Assembly (NCBI GenBank): GCA_015068555.1
Contig: SVKI01000002.1
Coordinates: forward strand, 46,646-110,645
Length of the DNA: 64,000 nt
Source of the DNA: Oscillospiraceae bacterium
GTDB taxonomy: Bacteria > Bacillota > Clostridia > UBA1381 > UBA9506
Direction: 5' to 3'
The position numbers and the translations under genes are program-made. Shown one piece after another: positions 57,439 to 64,000 of this stretch. The notes beneath the pieces are model-generated. The model was given only the letters and a program-made list of their open reading frames with translations. It did no database searches and was not told the DNA's origin. Numbering within the stretch: position 1 is the stretch's first letter; every line of letters starts with the position of its first letter.

Positions 57439-57921
57439 TCACGCGTCTTCGCCTGCGTACACGGTTTTGGCAGAAGGAAAGGCCTTTTCGAGCTCGGAGA
57501 GCATTTTGTCAAGGTCGGCCATTGGTACCAGGGCAGAAAGAGCCGTGCCCGTTGCCGAAAGACAAACTGTTTCGGGCAGGGCAGAAGAAAGCGATTCAAA
57601 AAATCCGCTTAAGGCATCCTGAGCAGAAACGATGGTGATTTTAGCGTAACCTCCACAGACGGTCAGTTGCATGGGGTCGCTTTTATCCTTAAGAATGGAG
57701 GCTACTTTAAGCACCTTTGCAAAGTCATCGCTTTCCACGGCAAAAGAAAGGCCGAATGCGGGGCGGCGCAATGGCATGAGATTGAGAGAGTCAATTTTGG
57801 CGCCCATTTTTCTTAATTGCAGAAATAAGTCTGCTGCCACTTCGGCAGCAGACTTTTTAAATTCCAAATACACTAAAATGACATCAAAAGTCACAGCAAT
57901 TTCCGTTTGATTGATATGCAT
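57439..57921 (-). CDS. Stand-alone tandem ACT-like domain protein
   Basis: A 160-residue protein starting at 57921 behind AAAGGA. Two repeats are visible: TFDVILVYLEFKKSAAEVAADLFLQLRK with an ensuing LSFAVESDDF strand, and GGYAKITIVSAQDALSGFFESLSSA with a closing LVPMADLDKMLSELEKAF. The pattern is that of the paired ACT domains in the regulatory half of aspartate kinase, but no kinase domain is present. It may be a small-molecule sensor. It is convergent with rlmB and 55 bases downstream of an M23 gene on the same strand. Confidence 0.65.
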   Translation of the reverse strand: MHINQTEIAVTFDVILVYLEFKKSAAEVAADLFLQLRKMGAKIDSLNLMPLRRPAFGLSFAVESDDFAKVLKVASILKDKSDPMQLTVCGGYAKITIVSAQDALSGFFESLSSALPETVCLSATGTALSALVPMADLDKMLSELEKAFPSAKTVYAGEDA

Positions 57922-57976
57922 ACAGAGTCCTTTCTGCAGAATCTTTCTGCGTTTGTGGTTAAAATTCGTATATGGA

Positions 57977-59008
57977 TTATTCCTCTGTGTTTGTTTCAAA
58001 CATTTCGTATGTTCTGTAGTATTCCTTGCTTTCCTTGTCGTATGTGACGGCGGAACGGTTTTTTTCCAACAGTTTTGTCAAAGCATACAGATCAATCCAA
58101 ATTTCGTTATTTCCCTCTTTTTGTGTGGCCTCATCAAAGATGAGCTGCATGCCGTAGTGCAGGTGGGGCGTGTTGATGTTATTTACATTTTCCTTGGTGC
58201 TGTAGCCTGTCATGCCCAGATATCCAATCACCTCGCCTGCTGTCACAACCTTGCCTTCGTACATGTCGTTATAGGGGTGGTCTTTCCGCAGGTGGGCATA
58301 ATAATGATATCGCTTTTTGTCGAAACTGCGTATGCCGATACGCCAACCGCCGTATTGATTCCATCCAACGGCTTCCACGATACCGGATTCTACAGCCACA
58401 ACGGGCGTGCCGACGCTACCCATTAAATCGTGCCCTAAGTGCTTTCGCTTAAAACCGTAGGAACGGGCGTTGCCAAAATCATCAAAATGACTGTAGCTGT
58501 AGCCTTTGGCAATGGGTGAAAAAGCCTTTAAGCCATATTTTTTTGTTATGGGTGCGCCGCCTTCGCCTTTTGGCCCGGCAAGTGAAAATTCGCCGACAAA
58601 ACCGCCTAAAACTGCATCGTAGGCCTCTTTAAAATAGGCGTAATTTTGCATGGAACGGCCTAAAGCGTCGATGCTTTCTTGTTCTTCCTCGGCTGTTTGC
58701 AAAAGGCGTGTCAAATCGCTTTTCTTATAGCGGCCAAAGTCCCCACCATAGCGGCTGGCCAAAAAGGCCAGCAGTTCAATCCAGTTATAAGGGGTGTTTC
58801 CTTCTTCGTGACTTTTTATGTCCGTTTCTAAGGTATCGCGCAAGGCCTCATAACTCACCGAGAAATCTACCCATTTAATAAACTTTTTTTCGCCGTTTCC
58901 TTCGGCATCTGTATGTAAAAAGAAGGAGGGGAGCATAACCGCCGGAATAAAAAGAAAGATGCAACCGATTGCAATCAAAGTTTTTTTTCGTATAATACCA
59001 ATCAACAA
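57977..59008 (-). CDS. Membrane-anchored M23 peptidase
   Basis: A 343-residue protein from a TTG at 59008, 7 bases after GGAGG. An N-terminal membrane helix (about 6-24), a region to about 195 without known domain (helical, with FLASRYGGDFGRYKK), then a LytM/M23 domain: KHLGHDLMG and THPLHY-like HLHYG give the zinc ligands, and YYAHLRKDH the central strand. It is an active-looking peptidoglycan endopeptidase. Divergent from the deacetylase gene 78 bases away, which may share the wall-remodelling task. Confidence 0.87.
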   Translation of the reverse strand: MLIGIIRKKTLIAIGCIFLFIPAVMLPSFFLHTDAEGNGEKKFIKWVDFSVSYEALRDTLETDIKSHEEGNTPYNWIELLAFLASRYGGDFGRYKKSDLTRLLQTAEEEQESIDALGRSMQNYAYFKEAYDAVLGGFVGEFSLAGPKGEGGAPITKKYGLKAFSPIAKGYSYSHFDDFGNARSYGFKRKHLGHDLMGSVGTPVVAVESGIVEAVGWNQYGGWRIGIRSFDKKRYHYYAHLRKDHPYNDMYEGKVVTAGEVIGYLGMTGYSTKENVNNINTPHLHYGMQLIFDEATQKEGNNEIWIDLYALTKLLEKNRSAVTYDKESKEYYRTYEMFETNTEE

Positions 59009-59086
59009 AAAATCACCTCCGTTAGTAATATATGAATCCAAATTGTATAAAATGATATAGAGAAACATGTAGCAAGAGGTGAACGT

Positions 59087-59941
59087 ATGTTTTCGCGGGG
59101 AAACAGGATTCGGCGGGCGGCGCTTGTAAGCCTTATTTTCATTTTGATTTTATGCGTTTTTGCTCGGATTAATAAAACGCGCGAAACGGCCATGACGACT
59201 CCGGCGACAGAACTTTCTGTGCTGATGTACCATCATGTTTTAAAGGACAGTTCTTACTGGGGAAAATATGTGATATCGCCGTCAGAATTTGAGCAGGATT
59301 TGCAGTTTTTGCAAAATAACGGCTATACAGTTGTACGCCTTCAGGATGTGGTGGATTTTGTGCAAAAGGGGAGAGCTCTTCCTGATAAGGCGGTGCTACT
59401 TACATTTGATGACGGTTACCTTTCGTTTGACACCTATATCACACCGCTTTTGGAAAAATATAATGCCAGTGCAGTTTTATCGGTGATTGGCAGTTATTCG
59501 GATGACTATACGAATAACCACGATACAAATCCTGCTTATGCCCATGTGACCTGGCAGGATGTAAAGCGCATGGCAGAATCAGGCAGGGTGGAAATTGCCA
59601 ATCATAGCTACAAGATGCACGAGACCAATGAGAGGAGAGGCACCATGCGGCGCGCCGGAGAAAGTGAGGAGGCATACCAACAGACCTTTTTAAAGGATGA
59701 AGAGAGAAACAGAGAGTTGATTCAGGCGGCCATAGGGTATAGACCTATTTGCTATACCTATCCGTTTGGATTTATCTCGCCGGAATCCATACCGGTTTTA
59801 AAAGAGGCAAAGTATCTGGTTACGTTAAGTTGCACAGAAGGAATCAATTACCTGACGGGAGCGCCCGAGGAACTTTTCGGGCTCAAACGCTTCAACCGCC
59901 CGCATGGAAAAAGTGCCGCTGTGATCCTGGGGAAAAAATGA
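59087..59941 (+). CDS. Polysaccharide deacetylase (NodB homology, CE4)
   Basis: A 284-residue protein with an N-terminal membrane helix (about 11-27) and a CE4 domain: LMYHHV, TFDDGY (metal Asp pair), ANHSYKMH in place of HSxxH, and a late RPICYTYPFG motif. It should remove N-acetyl groups from peptidoglycan or another exported glycan outside the membrane. AAGAGGTGAACGT precedes the ATG. Divergent from the M23 peptidase. Confidence 0.9.
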   Translation: MFSRGNRIRRAALVSLIFILILCVFARINKTRETAMTTPATELSVLMYHHVLKDSSYWGKYVISPSEFEQDLQFLQNNGYTVVRLQDVVDFVQKGRALPDKAVLLTFDDGYLSFDTYITPLLEKYNASAVLSVIGSYSDDYTNNHDTNPAYAHVTWQDVKRMAESGRVEIANHSYKMHETNERRGTMRRAGESEEAYQQTFLKDEERNRELIQAAIGYRPICYTYPFGFISPESIPVLKEAKYLVTLSCTEGINYLTGAPEELFGLKRFNRPHGKSAAVILGKK

Positions 59942-59984
59942 CTCTTTAATCAGGTTGAAAAAGTAAGGAATAAACAAAAATTTT

Positions 59985-60024
59985 AAGAGTGTTTGCAATT
60001 TTGTAAAGCAAACGCTCTTTTTTT
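59985..60024 (+). terminator. Terminator of the deacetylase gene
   Basis: AAGAGTGTTTGC and GCAAACGCTCTT form a 12-base stem (one G-T pair), followed by T7. Confidence 0.9.
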
Positions 60025-60101
60025 ACAAAAAGGTAAGCAAAAATTAAGAAAAAATACAAATCAGGCCAAAAATAGCTCTGTTTTCTTTTTATATAAAAAC
60101 C

Positions 60102-60130
60102 TTGCTTTTTGTATTGGTTTGTGCTATAAT
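60102..60130 (+). promoter_or_regulatory. Sigma-A promoter of gyrBA
   Basis: TTGCTT (60102-60107) and TATAAT (60125-60130), spacer 17, with an extended TGC before the -10. Confidence 0.75.
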
Positions 60131-60185
60131 ATATAAAAAGGCTATTTTTGAAAGCGATTCGGCAAACAGCAACCGGAGGTAAAAA

Positions 60186-62126
60186 ATGGAAAATATGAAA
60201 AACACCCAATATGACGAAACCCAAATACAGGTTTTAGAGGGACTGGAAGCAGTTCGGAAACGGCCCGGTATGTATATCGGCTCCACTTCTGCCCGTGGCC
60301 TGCATCATTTGGTTTATGAAATCGTTGACAACTCAATTGACGAAGCCTTAGCAGGCTATTGTACAGAGATTGAAGTCATCCTAAATGCCGATGATTCTGT
60401 TACCGTTCGCGATAACGGTCGTGGCATTCCGCACGGCATACACCCCAAAATGGGCATTTCAACCATCGATGTTGTCTTCACTGTGTTGCATGCCGGTGGT
60501 AAATTCGGTGGTGGAGGTTACAAGGTGTCCGGCGGTCTGCACGGTGTTGGTGCCTCGGTTGTAAATGCTTTATCTACCCATTTGGAAGTGCGCGTGTGTG
60601 ACGGAGAAGATGTCTGGTTCCAAAGCTATCACCGCGGCGTGCCCGACGGCCAGGTGCATAAAATCGATAAAGGCTCAAGAACAGGAACAGAAATTACCTT
60701 CTGGGCCGATGGTGAAATTTTCGAAGAAACTGTTTATGATTATGATACATTGCTTAAGCGTTTGCGTGAGCAAGCGTTTTTAAACGGTGGCTTAAAAATT
60801 ATCTTTACGGACAATCGCAAAGCAGAACCCGTAACAGAAATGCTGCATTATGAAGGCGGTATCAAAAACTTTGTTTCCTTCTTGTTTAACCAAAAGAAGG
60901 AGAGAAAAGATTCACTTGAATATATTAACGAAGATGTCATTTACGTCAGCGGTGAGAAAAACGGCAGTGTTGCCGAGGTGGCACTGCAATGGTATAGCGG
61001 CTATGAAGAGGTAACAGAGTCCTTTGCCAACAACATTGCCACAACAGAAGGCGGAACGCATGTTACCGGCTTTAAAGCAGCACTCACAAAAGTTTTAATT
61101 GAATATGCAAAGAAATTTAAGATTTTAAAAGACAATGAAGAACTCACCGGCGAAGATGTGCGTGAGGGATTAATTGCTGTTATTTCGGTGAAACTGGAAG
61201 AACCTCAATTTGAAGGCCAAACCAAAACCAAGCTGGGTAATTCAGAAATCCGTGGTCTTGTTGAAAATATTTTGAAAGACAAGCTTTCTGATTATTTAGA
61301 AGAAAACCCGCAGGTGGGCCGTGCTGTTTTAGAAAAGGCGTTAACAGCCTCGCGTGCCCGTATTGCGGCCAGAAAGGCAAGAGAAGCCACCCGTAAAACT
61401 CCGCTGGGCACCAACTCCTTGCCGGGTAAATTGACGGATTGCATAGTGAAGGATCCAACGAAGACGGAAATTTATATCGTCGAGGGTGATTCGGCAGGCG
61501 GTTCGGCCAAAAGTGGTCGTGATAGTCGCTATCAGGCTATTTTACCTCTTTGGGGAAAAATGCTGAATGTGGAAAAGGCCCGTGCTGATAAGGTGTATGG
61601 TAACGATAAGCTCACGCCGGTTATTCAGGCATTGGGTACAGGTATTGCCGCCGAATTTAACATTGAAAAGCTGCGGTATGATAAAATTGTTATCATGGCC
61701 GATGCCGATGTTGACGGCGCCCATATTCAAACCCTGCTGTTAACCTTCTTCTTCCGCTTTATGCGGCCGCTCATTGAGGCCGGTCACATTTATCTGGCTA
61801 AACCGCCGCTTTATAAATTAACCCGCGGTAAGCGCAGCAAGGTGGCTTTTAGCGATGAAGAGCGAGACATGATTAGTGAAGAATTTAAAGACGGTGATAA
61901 GAATGCAAAGGTTGATATCAGCCGTTATAAAGGTTTGGGTGAAATGAATCCCGAAGAGCTTTGGGAAACCACCATGGACCCGAAAAACAGAGTGTTGTTA
62001 AAAGTTACATTAGACGATGCCGAAAAGGCCGACCGGATTTTCAGTGTGCTCATGGGCGACGAGGTTGAACCGCGACGCATTTTCATTGAAGAAAACGCAC
62101 AATATGTTACAAACCTTGATGTGTAA
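60186..62126 (+). CDS. gyrB: DNA gyrase subunit B
   Basis: A 646-residue type II topoisomerase ATPase subunit. The GHKL domain shows [17 protein letters not shown] and [15 protein letters not shown]; the TOPRIM domain shows [15 protein letters not shown] and [19 protein letters not shown]. Length and pairing with a downstream gyrA identify it as gyrase rather than topoisomerase IV. ACCGGAGGTAAAAA precedes the ATG. Confidence 0.97.
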   Translation: MENMKNTQYDETQIQVLEGLEAVRKRPGMYIGSTSARGLHHLVYEIVDNSIDEALAGYCTEIEVILNADDSVTVRDNGRGIPHGIHPKMGISTIDVVFTVLHAGGKFGGGGYKVSGGLHGVGASVVNALSTHLEVRVCDGEDVWFQSYHRGVPDGQVHKIDKGSRTGTEITFWADGEIFEETVYDYDTLLKRLREQAFLNGGLKIIFTDNRKAEPVTEMLHYEGGIKNFVSFLFNQKKERKDSLEYINEDVIYVSGEKNGSVAEVALQWYSGYEEVTESFANNIATTEGGTHVTGFKAALTKVLIEYAKKFKILKDNEELTGEDVREGLIAVISVKLEEPQFEGQTKTKLGNSEIRGLVENILKDKLSDYLEENPQVGRAVLEKALTASRARIAARKAREATRKTPLGTNSLPGKLTDCIVKDPTKTEIYIVEGDSAGGSAKSGRDSRYQAILPLWGKMLNVEKARADKVYGNDKLTPVIQALGTGIAAEFNIEKLRYDKIVIMADADVDGAHIQTLLLTFFFRFMRPLIEAGHIYLAKPPLYKLTRGKRSKVAFSDEERDMISEEFKDGDKNAKVDISRYKGLGEMNPEELWETTMDPKNRVLLKVTLDDAEKADRIFSVLMGDEVEPRRIFIEENAQYVTNLDV

Positions 62127-62165
62127 AATCTTGCCGCATACAGGCCGGAGAATGGGAGATTAGCT

Positions 62166-64000
62166 ATGGCAAAAAATAAAAAATATGAAAATTCTCACTT
62201 TGAAGACTATTTGGAAACCCAAACCATTGTGGATATTGATATTGAACAAAGAATGCGCGAGGCGTTTATTGACTATGCTATGAGCGTTATTGTCAGCCGT
62301 GCACTGCCGGATGTGCGTGATGGCTTAAAGCCGGTGCACAGACGTATTTTATATTCCATGCACGAAGAGCACTTAACCTATGATAAGCCTTTTTTCAAAT
62401 CGGCCACAACCGTAGGTAATGTTATCGGTCGCTATCATCCCCATGGCGATGCTTCCGTTTATGATGCTATGGTTCGCCTGGCACAAGATTTTTCCATGCG
62501 TTATATGTTGGTTGACGGTCATGGTAACTTTGGTTCGGTGGACGGTGACCCACCGGCTGCCTACCGTTATACAGAGGCCCGCATGAGCAAACTTGCCAAT
62601 TTAATGCTGGAAAGCATTGAAAAAAATACGGTTGATTTTGCGCCGAACTTTGACGAAAAACGGTCAGAACCGGTGGTGCTTCCAACTCGCATCCCGACGC
62701 TTCTCATTAATGGTAGCTCAGGTATTGCGGTTGGTATGGCAACTAACATTCCGCCTCATAACTTAACCGAAGTGTTAAACGGTGTAATTGCTAAAATTGA
62801 TAATCCGGATATTACGGTGGATGAATTAATGGAATACATTCCGGGCCCTGATTTCCCCACCAGGGGTTACATTATGGGTCATCGTGGAATTAAAAATGCC
62901 TATGAAACCGGTCGTGGTAAAATTATCATCCGCGCGAAGACTGAAATAGAAGAACATGGTGACGGCACTTCATCTATTATCGTGACGGAGCTTCCTTACC
63001 AGGTTAACAAAAAAATGCTGGTGGAATCCATTGCCGAGCTTGCTAAGGAAAAACGCATTGAAGGCCTGGCAGATATTGATGACCATTCATCCGATCGTGT
63101 GGGTATTCGTATTGATATTTCGCTCAAGCGTGATGCAAATCCGCAGGTTATATTAAACCAGCTGTATAAGTATACACGTCTGCAGGACAGCTTCTCTGTG
63201 AATTTGTTAGCCATTCACGATGGTCGTCCCAAAACCATGGGCCTGTGCGAGGTTCTTGACCATTTCATTGCATTTCAGGAAGAGATTGTCACCCGCAGAA
63301 CCCGCTTTGATTTAGAAAAAGCAGAAGCCAGGATGCACATTTTAGAAGGCCTGCGCATTGCTCTTTCAAATATCGATGAGATTATTCGCATTATTCGCAG
63401 TGCTTATGATGATGCAAAAGAGCGCTTAATGGAGCGGTTTTCTCTTTCGGAAATTCAGGCGCAAAGTGTGCTTGATATGCGTTTGGCACAGTTGCAACGC
63501 TTAAATGGCGAGAAAATTGAAAATGAATATAACGAGCTACTTGCCAAAACAAAAGAATATAAGGAGCTTTTGTCTGATCATGGCAAACTGATGAACCAAA
63601 TTAAGGTAGAATTAACAGACATTCGTGACCAATACGGTGACGAGCGTTATACTGAAATTCAAGAATCAATGGATGAAATCGATATTGAAGATCTGATTGA
63701 AGAAGAAGATGTTGTTATCACCTTAACGCATTTTGGTTATGTAAAGCGCTTACCGGTTGATACCTATAAGGCGCAGCGTCGTGGCGGTAAAGGTATTATG
63801 GGTATTACCACAAGAGAAGAAGACTTTGTGGAAAGACTGTTTGTCACCAGCACTCACAACTATGTATTGTTCTTTACCACAAAGGGTCGTGTGCACCGCC
63901 TAAAGGCTTACGAAATTCCCGAGGCAGGCAGACAAGCCAAGGGAACGGCAATTGTAAATCTGTTGCAGCTTGAGCCGGATGAAAAAGTAACTGCAACCAT
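62166..64000 (+). CDS. gyrA: DNA gyrase subunit A, 5' part (runs off the window)
   Basis: An ATG at 62166 opens a frame still running at the window end (about 611 codons). [36 protein letters not shown], and [10 protein letters not shown] (catalytic Tyr135) mark the breakage-reunion domain. QRRGGKG near 63770 is the GyrA box that distinguishes gyrase from ParC. In the quinolone pocket the position equal to E. coli Ser83 is Ala (codon 96); Asp87 is kept (residue 100). It is 39 bases after gyrB in the same transcript. Confidence 0.97.
   Translation, partial: MAKNKKYENSHFEDYLETQTIVDIDIEQRMREAFIDYAMSVIVSRALPDVRDGLKPVHRRILYSMHEEHLTYDKPFFKSATTVGNVIGRYHPHGDASVYDAMVRLAQDFSMRYMLVDGHGNFGSVDGDPPAAYRYTEARMSKLANLMLESIEKNTVDFAPNFDEKRSEPVVLPTRIPTLLINGSSGIAVGMATNIPPHNLTEVLNGVIAKIDNPDITVDELMEYIPGPDFPTRGYIMGHRGIKNAYETGRGKIIIRAKTEIEEHGDGTSSIIVTELPYQVNKKMLVESIAELAKEKRIEGLADIDDHSSDRVGIRIDISLKRDANPQVILNQLYKYTRLQDSFSVNLLAIHDGRPKTMGLCEVLDHFIAFQEEIVTRRTRFDLEKAEARMHILEGLRIALSNIDEIIRIIRSAYDDAKERLMERFSLSEIQAQSVLDMRLAQLQRLNGEKIENEYNELLAKTKEYKELLSDHGKLMNQIKVELTDIRDQYGDERYTEIQESMDEIDIEDLIEEEDVVITLTHFGYVKRLPVDTYKAQRRGGKGIMGITTREEDFVERLFVTSTHNYVLFFTTKGRVHRLKAYEIPEAGRQAKGTAIVNLLQLEPDEKVTAT

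Noticed and set aside
60186..62126. Topoisomerase IV subunit ParE
   Set aside because: The adjacent A subunit carries the GyrA box QRRGGKG, so the pair is gyrase.

Overview
The window reads as chromosomal DNA of an anaerobic Clostridia-type Firmicute, probably a gut lineage near the Oscillospirales. The grounds are a long bifunctional Rel, HemZ, NrdR, RNase Y, a TepA-like ClpP relative, rubrerythrin, formate-tetrahydrofolate ligase, a large SLH-domain surface protein, sigma-A promoters with a 17-base spacer, and TTG/GTG starts behind strong GGAGG sites. By eye the base composition is in the high 40s % GC (not computed). I saw no rRNA, tRNA, CRISPR, phage or plasmid genes. Most of the window is core chromosome; the accessory signal lies in the intergenic spaces (palindromic repeats and gene remnants).

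Layout. 1-8.3 kb (+): the 3' part of recJ, then rel, an MBL hydrolase and a short hemZ, tightly overlapped; then nrdR, ung, an exonuclease with a zinc ribbon, and a PHP protein. 8.3-10.9 kb: a truncated Y1 transposase carrying REP-like palindromes, an unknown lipoprotein (-) and rubrerythrin (+). 10.9-17.3 kb (-): cca, an EF-G paralogue, a membrane-anchored GH26-like glycosidase and tgt. 17.6-27.4 kb (+): rny, an AraC regulator with a divergent GpsA-like dehydrogenase and an amidohydrolase scrap, alaS, pgsA, a small membrane protein, valS. 27.4-31.5 kb: a 530-base spacer full of repeats, then a RbsABC-type sugar ABC operon (-). 31.7-36.9 kb (+): TepA-like protease, thioesterase, fhs, two ThrE halves, ilvE. 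37.1-42 kb: an esterase (-), typA, an AraC remnant, pyrG. 42.2-45.3 kb: the SLH protein. 45.5-57.4 kb (+): ddl, murI, a DUF1934 protein, argS, an S41-M23-S41 cell-wall protease cluster, a giant PMT fusion, rlmB. 57.4-64 kb: a tandem ACT protein and an M23 peptidase (-), a polysaccharide deacetylase (+), gyrB and the 5' part of gyrA.

Themes. Translation and RNA functions (tgt, cca, EF-G-like, rny, alaS, valS, argS, rlmB, typA) alternate with envelope functions (SLH protein, ddl, murI, two S41 proteases, two M23 peptidases, deacetylase, PMT). The most striking single observation is that the CTP synthase at 40365-41990 has glycine where the family has its glutaminase cysteine, plus a second change in the oxyanion loop, while its synthetase half looks intact. 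Other points of interest are REP palindromes read in frame inside a transposase remnant, a 52-base repeat plus a C5/G5 hairpin shared by two convergent gene junctions, and a Gpi18-like/discoidin-like/PMT fusion. No clear multi-gene undescribed system stands out; I report what the sequence supports.
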